A stretch of DNA of 64,000 nt, taken from positions 1 to 64,000 of the forward strand of contig NHZP01000009.1 of assembly GCA_003313425.1 (NCBI GenBank). Direction: 5' to 3'. Made by a program: the position numbers and the translations under genes. The notes below the pieces were generated by a model, which worked only from the letters and a program-made list of their open reading frames with translations, searched no databases and was not told where the DNA came from. Source of the DNA: Pseudopyrenochaeta lycopersici (taxonomy: Eukaryota > Ascomycota > Dothideomycetes > Pleosporales > Pseudopyrenochaetaceae). Of this stretch, positions 45,009 through 56,870 are shown one piece after another (positions within the stretch are counted from its first letter, which is position 1; each line of letters starts with the position of its first letter).

Positions 45009-45074
45009 GTTAGCTAATTACAGGGTTTCCTAGGTTACGCTAGTCGCACCTAGGGCGGATCCTGATTAGCTAAC
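45009..45074 (-). repeat. 66-bp motif with inverted ends, copy 1 (element E)
   Basis: GTTAGCTAATTACAGG at one end and CCTGATTAGCTAAC at the other form an inverted repeat. A related copy is at 49582-49645. Both read in the same minus-strand frame as LIR(I/S)(R/C)PRC, then NLG(N/S)PVIS, so this may be a duplicated protein motif rather than a mobile unit. Confidence 0.5.
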
Positions 45075-45299
45075 ACCTACGCTAGGCATCTAAAATTTAC
45101 ATCTACAACAGCTTACTGCCTATTTGTTTCCTATTATATTATAAATATATAAGGTAATTTTACTTACTTATATTACCTTCCTTTCCCTTACTTAGAGACT
45201 TTTAGCTGTCTCTTAGCTTATAATAGTTCGTCTTTAGACGTTGTGTTAGATTTAGAATCTATAAATTCTTTAGAATACGCCTTTTTCTCTATTATTGTT

Positions 45300-48200
45300 A
45301 ACCTCCTTAGTATAACTTAGACTAATATATAGTTTAGGTAGGTTACTGTATCTAATATTATAACTAGGTCTTAATTAACTGATTTTCTAGATTTAAGGTT
45401 TTATAGGCGACCTCCCTCTACTTTAGGCTTGTTATTACTTAGTTTATCTTAAGACTAGTTAAACTAAGCTAGTAGCTCTTAAAAGAGGTGTACCTTATCT
45501 TATAATAATAGTTCTTATAATTTTATTCTTCTTTAGTCTTTAGCAGCTATATTTAACGGGTCTCTCTAGATAAATAGCTTTAAATAATAACCTAGCGTAG
45601 TATGGGCGAACCTTAATCTGTTAAGGTCTTTAAGTCTATAGGTACCTTAATCCTTAAATACTTCTAAGATTTAATATAGACCTAACTATCTTATAGTTAG
45701 TTTTCTTAACCTAGACATGTTAATCTTACGTATCGAATCCTATAGCAGGACTAAGTCTCCATCCTTTATCTCTTATTATTTGATTTCTTTGTAATCGTCC
45801 TAGTATTCCTTTTTTACCGCACGTATTCGCTTAGTTTTTACGACTGCCTCTTTAATAAGCTAGTCTCTAAGGTTAATCTGTATTACTAATACTATAAGAA
45901 GATGTTCTTTATTATAGATTTAGCAGAAGAGAAGTGTCTGCTAGGTTAGTAAGGCCAGCTTAATTAGCAGGACTAGGTTTTATCTAGTAATAAGTTAGAA
46001 GGCTGAATATCTAGTTTATTCCTAGATTGATATCCTGTCCGCTAACAATACAGCTGGGAGATTCGTAACCTATAACCTTAGTAACTTAGCAAGCGTATTT
46101 ATAATTAGTTTATAACCGCCTTTAACTTTACCTATCGCTTAAGGGTTATAAGCTAATGATTAGACGCGCCTGATCTTGTATATCTTGGCGAGGGCTACGA
46201 CGACTTTAGCAAAATCAGGTCCTCTATCTACTATTAATTTCCTTATTATACTCTATCTACATATAATTTCTTTGTAGATAAACTTCGTAATAGTTAAGGA
46301 CTTATTATTAGGGATTGCGCGACCTTTAACCTACCTAGATAGGTATTCCCTAGCGAGGACTAGAAATCTCTTTCTGTTTTGCTCTAGCATATATACCACG
46401 TTAATTATAATTATTTCCTACAGCGCGTAACTATAGGTGTTAGTAAGCATATCTACTATGCGCTTAGAAGATCTTAGTTAGCATTCTTTATAGGCTGATA
46501 TTTAAAGCTTGACGTCGCTATACATGTTTTTCTACTAATACCTTTATACTATTATACTGTACACGCCTATAACGCCTTAATATCTGATAACTTTATAGAT
46601 ATTACTTATAGCTGCTGCTCGTAAGTTAGAGTTATTAACTACCCTGCAGACTACGATGTTTTGTAACATTTTTCTAAATAGATAGCTATCTCTAATAAAA
46701 AAGTTTATAGCTTTCTTTTTCTATACCTAAAGTTCCTTCCTTATAAGATTAGGTAGAAGTTTTAGTAATAGGAGAAATTAGGCGATTTCCTCTAAAGTAT
46801 TTAAGTATTTATTCTTTAAGGCCCGTCCTTAAATAGGTGGCGCCTTATCTATTACGCTAATTAGGTGTTTAATATATTCCTCTAAATTATCCTCTATCTA
46901 ATCTAGTAGTTCCTATCTGTTAGGTTTTAGGTACCGCGATAATGCGTTAGCTACTACGTGCTTTTTACTAGGCAAGTGCTTAATATCGAATTCCTATATA
47001 AGAATTACAGCTATCTATCTATTTATAACAGATCCTAGCGTCTTAGCTAATAATTAGTTTAACTGCGCGATTAACGTCTGCGCGTCCGTCTTAATTATGA
47101 AGTTCTGCCTATATAGCTAAGTTCTGAATTTCTTTAGTGCCTAAAGCACCGCCCTATATTTAAGCTTAGTTAAATACTACTAACTTTTAGCTTGTAACTA
47201 CATTATACTTTTAAACTAACAAGGATAACGCTTCCTATCCTTACCTTCCTGCTCAAGTATAGCTCCTGCACCTTCTTTACTCTTATTAACCCTAAGGTAG
47301 AATCTCTGTCTATATTTATAATCTAGGCTAGCTAATATAAGAGTATTAGTAATTTTATTTTTTAGATCCCGCATTACTTCTTATTACAGCGATTCCTATA
47401 CCTATTCTGTTTTATTTCGTAAGAAGGTAAATAATAGTTTTACTTAAATAGTAAAACTTAGTACTTAGATATAATAATAGACACATATTCTAAGGAATAT
47501 CTGTACTTCTTTTACGTTCCTGTATTTAGGCTAATCTCAAATCTTAGCCACTTTCTAGTAATCTAGATGCCTTCCTTTAGCGCCTACTTTATATCTAACA
47601 ACACCTAGCCTATTTATTCCCTAGTAATACTTTGTCCCTAAGACTATAGCCCTAGCTCTTTTAATATTAGTAAGTACCCTGTCTAGCTGTTAGATATATT
47701 CTAGCATATATCTTTAAACTCCTAGCAATACTTCTTTGTTATTATACGTTAATTTTAAGCTACTACACGTAATATTATCTAGGAATAGCGCAGTATAAGG
47801 CTAATATCTAATTAGGATTTTTATTATTATCTGCTAAAAAGCACTAACTAAGTTCGTGGCTTCTTAAACTATCGTGTATAATCTTAATAACCTAATTAGC
47901 GTCTAGAATGTAGTTATGTCTCTGCTATTAGGGTAGAGTGTAATCTAATTATATCCTAAAAACAGATCTATAAGAGAGAGGATCTTACATCTAGTAAATT
48001 ATTCTAAGAATTCGTTAGCTGTTAGTAGGAGATTCGCATCCTGTATTAAAACCTTATTTATATAAACCGCGTTGTTAATAAGCTAGTACTTCTTATCTTT
48101 CTTAGTAACTAGGAACTATAGGTTCCTATACTAACTATTATACTATTTAAGGGTTCCTTAGTTAATTCTTTCTTAAAATATTACTACTACCTCTTCCTTA

Positions 48201-49560
48201 ATCCCTCTTAGTATAGGAAAAGACTTAACCTGCTATACTTTATAAGGTATTGTCTTTATCTTATATAGTAGGCACACGTCTTTGCTAATGCTTCCTAATT
48301 TAGTAAAGGTAAAGGCTATTACTACTTCTTAATTTATTAATATATCTAGTATTAACTGCTTTTCTTAGGCCTGTAGGGATCTAAGCTTTAGTTAATTTAT
48401 TCGTTCAGAAGTAAGGTAAGACCCTTATAGAAAATCCGCGTATTATTGTTTAAAGAGATAATTAGAAGGTCCTAGGCTAGGTCCCTTTAGGCTTAAGTAA
48501 AGTAACTAGTTCTTAACTGCGATTTCTAGCTAGTCTTCCCTTCTGAATTCTATTAGTTCTAGGGGGCGCGGCTTATTAATTAGCCTTACTTTATCTGCTA
48601 CCTTCTTATACATCGTATTAACTTATAACTACTATCTTTACTAGCTCTAAGTTTAGCGGTTTAGTTTGCATATAATACTTTTAAGGCTTACTTCTAGACT
48701 AGCTGTCGCGTTTAACAAGATAAGTTATAACACAGTATAGTCCTTTCGTGCTTATAACTTACTTCTATCTTATATAGTAAATAAGTGCGAAAAGTCTCTG
48801 AAATCTAACTTATCGTTAATAAGATAGACTTCCTAGTAATACTTAGCTTAAGTAATGTTGCTAATATCCTTATTTTCTAGGGTGTTAATGTTAGTATGCG
48901 AACGCACTTCCCCTATCTGTGCGCTCGCATCTAGTTTTCCGAGTTATCAGAATCTACTACTACTATACTTAGGTAAAAGGGCGTCGGATCTAATGCTAGG
49001 AAGACTGCGTTCCTCGTTCTATCCTTAGAGATTATTTAATACGTAACCCGATTATACACGTTATACTAGATAGCTAACCTTACTGTAGAACACTAGGGAT
49101 TACTAAGGATAGCTAACCTTGTTAGATTAGCTATTATTTAGAAGTACGTCCTTGTAACGACCTCTCCTACTTTAACTAGGACGTCCTAAGCTATACTAAT
49201 AAAAGCGTTAGTGTCTCCTGTTACACTTATAATCCTATTTATCTGCCTAGGGTATTACTCTATAGCCTTATAGACGATGCTTAAGGCTCGTGCTGCACTT
49301 AATCTTAAGAGGTTTATTTACGAACCTGTGTTAATAAGGCATTTAACTGCGTTCCTATTAAACAATACCTAATAAACAGGAAGGTTATAATGTATTAGTT
49401 TTATTCCTCTAAGCCTTTCCTGCGTAGCTACCCTTTTTGCTATAACCTTATCCCTATTAATCTAGGTGTTAGATTCACTATTAATAATATGTTGCTACTA
49501 CGCGTTATATACAGTTGCGATTATATTGCATTTTAATACCTAGGGTTTAGGTTCCTCGCG
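45300..49560 (-). pseudogene. Element E pol: protease, RT, RNase H, integrase, RIP-degraded
   Basis: Reading minus: protease CLINTGS near 49330 (DTG changed to NTG). RT is about 48250-47750, with ALFLDNITCSS near 47780, the FxDD box with one Asp changed to Asn. RNase H is near 47350-46980 (YLRVNKSKEGAGAILE). The integrase core is near 46250 with IVDRGPDFAKVVVALAKIYK, then AYNP, then GKVKGGYKLIINTLAKL near 46130. A C-terminal region about 45700-45450 follows. The VDRGPxF and AYxPxAxGxVxGG pattern is typical of a subset of fungal gypsy integrases. Confidence 0.85.
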
Positions 49561-49581
49561 TTTATTAGGGTTTAGATAGTT

Positions 49582-49645
49582 CTAGCTAATTACAGGGCTT
49601 CCTAGGTTAAGCTTAGCGCACCTAGGGCAGCTCCTAATTAGCTAG
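49582..49645 (-). repeat. 64-bp motif with inverted ends, copy 2 (element E)
   Basis: CTAGCTAATTACAGGG...CTCCTAATTAGCTAG, related to 45009-45074. It sits just upstream of the protease in the minus-strand frame, with a CPRC block. Confidence 0.5.
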
Positions 49646-49699
49646 CTTACTAAAACTATTATGTTTACTTCTATAGGACGTTTCTTAGTTCCTTCTTCT

Positions 49700-52000
49700 T
49701 CCTAAAGGAGCTTTCTAACCTAGCCTTTAATATTATTTTGCCTAAGTAAGTCTCCTATAGTTAATCCTTGTACTTCTTACTTTAAGATAGCTAATATAAT
49801 CCTAGATAGCTAGTAGATTTCTAGGCTTTGTTTTTTATTGTAAGTCTCTTAGAATTAAACCTTCTTTTCTTTACCTTAATACGCGTAATTAACAGGTAGC
49901 TTAAGGTAATCTAGTATCTAATAGGGTGGCGGCTTAGCAGTGACTATTGCTCCTCTGTGCAGCGTTATGATAGGCACGCCTGCAGGTCCTATATCGTGCA
50001 TAATCTTGTTGCCCTCGTATCTTTATCTTAAAGTAGGTGTAGCTAAAGCAGTTAGCCCTTTCTCTATAAATTAGCTTAGCTCTTTATTTTAGTTTCCTAG
50101 TAGTTATCTAGCTAAAATCTTTTATAGCTGCGTAGGCTTTTGTACTTTACCTTAGCGAACTTATTCTAGAGTTTTATCTTTACTTAGTGTTACTTTTTAA
50201 CTAGCTGCACAGACTTCCGCAGTTTCTAAGAGGTTCTTAGGAAACGCCCCTATAATAATATTATTACTATCTATATAATTAAGGCTTATAACTAAGCTGT
50301 GATATTACTAGTTAAGTATGCGATTTTCCTAGAAGTTATAAAACTTATCTTCTATATCTATCTTAGTTCCTACGCTAAGGATTTCTGTAGCGCTGTTAGC
50401 TGCTAGGTTCTCTTGTTATTAACTTTGCCCTAGGTTCCTTACCTCTGCGCGTAAGTCTGTTCCTCTAAACATGTCTAGTCTTACTACTAAAGCTAGCTAG
50501 TCTAGCACATCCTTAGGTACTTTAAAGAATTCTGTAACCTTCTTTTTTAGCTAGTTAAGCTGAAAGCTTAGCGGAATAGACCTAGTAATTTCTCTAAGCT
50601 TTTTATATAATAGTCTAAAATAATAGATTCTGCGGTTATCTTCCTTTATAAAGAAAGTAGATACCTAGCCTAATAAGACAAGTTCGCGGTATGTATCGCA
50701 ATCTCGAACTAGATAAGCTGCTGAGCCACACATATTGCATGTGAGGCGTCGTTCTCGCCCTTGTACCTACGTAGAGCCTTATCTCTAATTAACGTTTAGA
50801 GGTATATTAGTTACATAACTTCTATTATTTTAATTATAATATATCTGTTAGCGTAGTTGTAATAGTGCTTATTATTATACTACATAATTAAGGAAGTATG
50901 CGTAATTTATAAGAGACTAGAGGGCTTTTGTAATAGCCTTATTTTAGTTTATAACCTTAGTTAACTTAGTAACGTTAATTCTAACGTCTTTAAAGGCTTA
51001 TACGAGATCTATTACTTCGTCGTTAACTTTAGGTAGTTAAGGCCCTTTCTTCTTTTTAACTACCTTTCTTACCTCTTCTAAAGCTAAGGAGGAGGTTTTG
51101 CGCAGGATAGTGTTATGTTAACTAAGTAGTTGTTATTCTGCAGCAGCTACCTCCTTTAATTCCTCCTTTTACTAGTATATCTTCCTTATAAACTTATAGA
51201 TACTTTTTATATAGTAGGTTTCTAAACGCCTTCCTTCTAGGCTGTCAGGCATCCTAATAAGTACGTCTTCTCTATCCTTAGCAGGCAGGCCTTAGTAGAA
51301 TAGGTAGCCTTTTTCTTTCTTAGATATATTTCCTAACTTAATATAGGCTTCTATATAAATAAGGAAGTTAGCGTAATAGCTAGGTAAGCTAGGGAACTAC
51401 AGCGCTAATTAAGTAATGTAATCCTTAAGGTACGCACGTATTCCTATTTTAGTACTTTTATCCTTATGTTTCTAGTATTCCTTAATAAGCTCTTAAAGGC
51501 CTTCCTAATCTCTCCCTTTAAACTTAAGGGATCTTTTAATAAAGTTACTATATTTATTGTCGCAGAAGTTAGGAAGCACGTAGAGTCTCTCCTCTTAATT
51601 AAGACCTCTGTTTTCCGCGCGGCGATTATAGCTCTTAAGGAACTTAGTCGCGTTAGTTCTATTAAACACTAGGCCAGTGCCGTGCCTTATAGGCAGTAAC
51701 ACGTTTCTTCTACTTATATTTAGGGCAGTTAGCATATCTATTATCTGTTCTTTTCTTATTTAACTCAGGGTCTCAATGTCTTTTGTCTTATTATTGCTAG
51801 CTCGCTTAAGCGCAGGCGTAAGGGTAGCTGGCGAGTGCTCCTCCTCGTCTGATATCTTAATAGCTATTTATAGAGTTTCTCTGTAGTAACTAAGTTTAGA
51901 TAGAAATTCCTCGTAGGTTGACTTACTAGTTAACATTTAAACTTAGATTCTTAGTTTACTAGGTGTTTTATGTTTTATTTAATTAATTGTCTATAAGACT
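49700..52000 (-). pseudogene. Element E gag, RIP-degraded
   Basis: The minus-strand zinc knuckle at 50698-50739 reads C-x2-C-x4-Y-x4-C (CNMCGSAAYLVRDC), with His changed to Tyr. Upstream is a Lys/Glu-rich region (ALEEVRKVVKKKKGP near 51050). The N-terminus is not resolved. An open plus-strand stretch at 51466-51672 is only a shadow of it. Confidence 0.7.
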
Positions 52001-52318
52001 CAGCGTTTTTCTTCTTAATACTTAATACTTTGAACTTGAACTTAACAGCTTTAATCCTTCGTTAGTTCCTGTCTGAGAACTGATTTCTTACTTACTTAAT
52101 TTTCTAATAACTAGCTAATAACTAATAACTAACTATGTGTCCTTTTTATATATACTATTATACGTATCTTAAATAAAAGGCTATAGGTAAGCCTTACTTA
52201 AAGCTTAAAAATTACCTATCCAGATTAGTCTTAGGGTCGTTTTTACCTCTTTCTGTTATTTTCTAATAGCAGCGGCTTAGGGGATCTTAAGGTTGCACTA
52301 AGAAGTTAATAAAATTTA

Positions 52319-52339
52319 GCCCCTTAGGCTTCGCTAATT
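52319..52339 (-). promoter_or_regulatory. Element E primer-binding site, tRNA type
   Basis: Directly after the 5' LTR (minus) comes AATTAGCGAAGCCTAAGGGG. Reading TTAG as RIP-changed TTGG gives TGGCGAAGCC, which would pair with a tRNA ending GGCTTCGCCA. Element H has the same motif at the same distance (61826-61846). Confidence 0.5.
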
Positions 52340-52667
52340 TGTGCAGGAACAGAGGCCTCAGCTAACTTCTCCCTTTTAATGGTAGCCTTGCGCGCAGTAG
52401 AAGTAACTAAGCATCTTGTGTTAGTCGAGATAGTGAGGTGCGGGGACAGGTAACGAGGTAGACAAAGGTGGATAGGTAACGATGAATTGAATGATCGAGA
52501 CTCTAGTGAAGCAGGACTTGACAGTACAGCGTGGGTGGTACTTAGTAGATTCGATGCCTCCTAAGGAGGTCCTATCTATCTACCTTTATACCCGGATTTC
52601 CCGGCCAAGCCTACCTAATCCTAGCTGAGATGCCCTCGGTAACTACGTTACCAAGTGCATCGGCACA
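52340..52667 (-). repeat. Element E 5' LTR (minus-strand sense)
   Basis: 328 bp, partner of 39872-40199. In minus-strand sense it carries a GGGTATAAAGG box near 52590. Confidence 0.9.
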
Positions 52668-52671
52668 CTAT

Positions 52672-55600
52672 ATTAAAAGCAGGACTATAACCTGTCTTAA
52701 AGAAAAGACTCTACTAGATAATAGTAGTAAATAGAAAATTAAGAGGGATAGTAACCTATAAAGTTACTACTAGCCTTAGCTTAGCCTCTAAATTACACTA
52801 AGTTAGACTAGACGTCTTTAGGACGGCCGCCTATAATGTTATACTAGGACTGCCTTAGCTAAGACACTATAACCTAGTAATTAACTAGATAAAATAAAGA
52901 GTGTCTATGCGCGTTAGAGATAACGTAAGAATACCTACGTAACAGTTATATACCTTAGTAGATAAGAAGATAATAATAAGTATTAAACTTTTATAAAAAG
53001 CTAAAGAGCTACTTTATTAGTAGCTAGCAGAGAACGCTAAGAAGAATAAGGAGTTAGTTACTACTCTAAAAGTCTTAAGAGAATATAAAGAATTTAGAGA
53101 TATATTTACTAAAAAGGTAAGAAAGAGAGTACTACTAAAATATTAACTATAGGACTATAAAATAGAACTTATAGAAGGTAAGCAGCCTAAGTTTATACTA
53201 ATATATCGCCTTAGTAACTACAAACTAGGCGTTCTAAAAAAATATATTAATAAAAATTTAGTAAAGGGTTTTATTAGGAAATCTAAGTCCTTAGTAGGAT
53301 ACTCTGTTCTATTTACGCTGAAAAAGGATAGAGCGCTAAGATTATGTATTAACTATAGAAAGTTAAACAATATTATAAAAAAGAACTACTACCTACTACC
53401 TAATATATAAGAACTACGTAATAGATTAATAGGAGCTTAATACTTTACTACGCTAGACTTAAGAGAAGCGTATAACCTTATTAGAATAAAGGAAGGAGAG
53501 GAATAGAAAACTGCCTTTAGGATAAGATATAGATACTATAAGTATATAGTAATGCTATTTAGCCTAATAAACGTACTAGGAATATGCTAAGACCTAATAA
53601 ATAACGTCTTAGCAGAATACCTTAATATATACACTATAGCCTACTTAGATAATATTCTAGTCTACTTAAAGAAAATAGATAAGTATTAGGACTATGCTAA
53701 GGAAGTACTATAACTACTAAGAAACTACTACCTAGAGTTAAAACTAGAAAAGTGCAAATTTTATAAAGAAGAGGTAGAATTCCTAAGATATATAGTTAGA
53801 AGATAAGGAGTACAGATTAGTAGATCTAAGATTAAGATAATCTAAGAATAGAAAATACTATAGACAGTTAAAGATATCTAGTTATTCCTAAGATTTATTA
53901 ACTTTAATTAATAGTTTATTAGAGACTTCTCTAAGATTATAGCACACTTAATAAAATTAATAAAAAAAGAAGAAAAATAGGACTAGAATAAAGAATAGTA
54001 ATAAGCCTTTAAGGAATTAAAAGAAGTATATACAGCTAAACTAGTACTTATATTATTTACTAGTAGATAGCTACTAAGGATTAAAATAGACGCATTAGAT
54101 CTTGTAATTAGAGTAGTAGCCTTACAGAGGAAAGATAGAAAATAGCACCCTATAGTATATTACTCTTAAAAGTTCTTATAAGTAGAGGAATAATATAATA
54201 TTTATAATAAAGAACTTATAGCTATTATTAACGCACTATAATACTAGAGAGTATATATAGAAAGTTACTTAGAACTTACTATTTATATAGACTACTAAAA
54301 CTTAATATACTTTATAATAATAAAATAACTTAATTAAAGATAAGTAAGATAGTTAGAACTTTTAAGATAATATAAGTTTAAGATTATATATACACTAGGG
54401 AAAGAGAATAAAAGAGTAGACGTACTAAGTAGAAGATATAATATAGTAGGAAAAAAGACTAAAGTTTATATAGTAATCCTAAGAATAAGTAAGGACAGAA
54501 CTCTAGAACCTTTATAAGAATACTACGTAATCTTAAAAATATAAGTAGAAGTTCCTAAAGATTTACATAAAACTATTATTTAATAATATTATAATAATCT
54601 AATATATAGATATTTAGGAATTATAAAACCTATAGAACTTATCTAACAAAACTACTATATTACAAACTTAAGGCAGAAAGTAGAAACATATATTAAGAAA
54701 TGTGTATCCTGCTAATAAAATAAATATGCTACGCACGCACCTTATAGTAAGTTACAGGTAATTAAGATACCTATAAGGCTATAGAAAGATATAGTAATAG
54801 ACTTTATTATAGACTTACTTAAGTCTGTAGATAAAGTAACTAGATATAAGTATAACGTAATATATAACGTAGTATATAGATATATTAAATACGTAGAGTT
54901 TATACTATTTAGAAAGAACTTTATAGTAGTATAACTCGCAGAAATAATAAAAGACTAAATATTCTAATACTATAGTATACTAAAGACTATTATAAGTAAT
55001 TAAGATAAGCTGTTTATATCTAATTTCTAGTTAACTTTAATAGCTAAGATAAGTACTTAAAGAAAGCTATCTATAGCGTATTATCTAGAAACTAATAGAT
55101 AAATAGAATAGATAAATAGAACCTTAAAATAATACTTTTAGGCGTACTATAATAAATAATAGAATAACTAGGTATTACTATTACCTATAGTATAAATTGC
55201 GTTTAATAATAGTAAATCTAAAGTAATAGGTAAAATACTGTTCTACGCCTACTATAGGAAATACCTAAACTTATTTAAAAGAAACTTTCTAAGTATTAAA
55301 GTAGAAGTTATAGTTAAGATAGTAGAAGAACTATAAGAAATATTAAAATAACTATAAAAAAGACTTAAGAAAAAATAAAGATAATAAATTTTATATACTA
55401 ATAAGAAAAGAAAAACAGAGCCTTAGCTAAAAAAGGGGGATAAAGTGTATTTACTTATAAAAAACCTTTACATAAAATAACCTAATAAATGATTAGACTA
55501 TATTAAAGTTAGACTATTTTTAATTAAATAATATAATAGACTAGTTACGTATATACTAAAACTACCTAAAGATATAAAGATCTACCTAAGGTTCTACGTT

Positions 55601-55900
55601 AAACTATTAGAACTTACGCACCTAGTAACGCTACTATAGAAAACCTTTAGGTATAAGACTAAAGAAGAAATAGAGTATAAAGTTAAGAAGATCTTTAATA
55701 AAAGACACTCTAAGGTTATAGAAAATTAATAGAGAAAGAGAGAGTATCTTATAAAATAGAAAGACTACCTAGACTTAGAAAATATATAAGAACCTAAATT
55801 AAACCTAAGAAACTATAAGAAATAAATTAGTAAATATAACTATAATAAAGAATAAAAAGAACTTAAGTACTAGAACTATAACTATCCTAATCTAATAACG
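52672..55900 (+). pseudogene. Element D pol, RIP-degraded
   Basis: Continues the frame cut by E. RT is about 53170-53830 with AYLDNILVYL near 53640. RNase H is about 54070-54430, integrase about 54560-55150 and a chromodomain-like end about 55700-55800. Collinear with element C pol, with independent RIP changes. Confidence 0.85.
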
Positions 55901-55959
55901 TAATTCTTAGGAGAAAAAGGTTACCTTTAAGCTAAGATAGAGTAAAGACGCTCTAGTCT

Positions 55960-56440
55960 AAGGTAGAAGTACTAGGCATTAGCCCTTACTTAAGAATATT
56001 AACCTTACAGTTAATATCCTTAATTACCTCTAACACTTTAATCTCTTCTGTAATATAACTAGAATTATCTACTTATTATTATTTATAACGCTGTAGTAAC
56101 TTCTACTATTTATAAAGTTAATTCTTTTTTACATAAGTAGTAAGAAGAGTATATAACGCTTTCTCTTCTGCGTTGTTAGCCTTAGCTTCTTACGCGTCTA
56201 ACTAAGCTAATTCCTTATCTAGATAAGAAAAGTTTAGAACTAGTATATCTACTAGCTTATATAATAACACCCTATTATAATAATAATTTCTATACTTCTC
56301 TTTTAGTAATAATATCCTATACTCTAACTTCTTTTTTAAATAATATTTATAGGAGACTATAGCAACCTAACTAATAGTATTTATATAATTACTAACAGAA
56401 TAACGTTAGGTAGTACTACGAGAAGCTATAGGTTAGTTAT
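55960..56440 (-). pseudogene. Element D antisense ORF: Zn(II)2Cys6 spacing with all six Cys now Tyr
   Basis: The minus-strand frame reads VAIVSYKYYLKKKLEYRI, then LLLKEKYRNYYYNRVLLYK, then LVDILVLN, then a charged helical part (KANNAEEKALYTLL). Tyr codons lie at the positions C-x2-C-x6-C-x8-C-x2-C-x7-C (first 56349-56351, last 56259-56261). This is the spacing of the G2 ORF, including x8, and both start AIV and share LVD after the cluster. TGT or TGC to TAT or TAC is the RIP change. It lies between the chromodomain and the 3' LTR, opposite to pol. The function is inferred only. Confidence 0.6.
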
Positions 56441-56470
56441 AAGGACATAAGGACTAGAGGGGGAGAATAG

Positions 56471-56870
56471 TGTTATAAATAGAAGTAAGGAGGGCGGCGG
56501 TTATAAGGATGTAGGAGGAGGCACGGATAACTAAAGGAGAGACTGAGTCTCTAAGCTAACTAATAACGCTAGGGTTACGTAATCCTAGAAAACCTACGCT
56601 AAGACAGACTATGTCCTATAGGACGGAGACAAACCTAGAAAACCTAGAGGGGGCCTTATAGGAATCCTATAAGATAATTATGTATATAGACTCGCATAAT
56701 ATAGCCCTATAGCATATTGTAATTAACTTTAGATAATCTATAAGTATACTACTATATAAGATTTCTATATTTAGCCTACCTAATACTGCACATCTACAGA
56801 ATACTCTAAAGAGCCTAACTAATTAACACCAGTTGCTTTATATTGTTACCACTTGATTAGATCTTTAACA
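56471..56870 (+). repeat. Element D 3' LTR
   Basis: 400 bp, ends CTTTAACA. TATATAG at 56683-56689 and GTAATTAA at 56719-56726 are better kept than in the other copies. Confidence 0.93.

Larger units (their letters stand above)
39872..52667 (-). mobile_element. Element E: oversized Ty3/gypsy (about 11.8 kb without inserts), minus strand
   Basis: The 328-bp LTRs are 39872-40199 and 52340-52667, with TGTGC/GCACA ends and a 4-bp duplication CTAT (39868-39871, 52668-52671). On the minus strand the purine tract AGTAGGGGAGGTA abuts the 3' LTR, and a tRNA-type primer site follows the 5' LTR. Gag, protease, RT, RNase H and integrase run from about 51900 to 45300. About 4 kb more lies between them and the 3' LTR. 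E hosts a TRIM (41827-42388) and a MITE (44500-44924). RIP-degraded, but its LTRs are well kept. Confidence 0.88.
37525..56870 (+). mobile_element. Element D: Ty3/gypsy (6.5 kb without insert), hosting element E
   Basis: The 400-bp LTRs are 37525-37924 and 56471-56870, with target duplication GGTAC/GGTAT (37520-37524, 56871-56875), one transition apart. It is collinear with element C. It is interrupted at 39872-52667 by E just after the protease site. The purine tract before the 3' LTR is GACTAGAGGGGGAGAATAG. Heavily RIP-altered. Confidence 0.93.

Noticed and set aside
51466..51672. Plus-strand ORF of 68 codons in element E
   Set aside because: Lies opposite the E gag frame.
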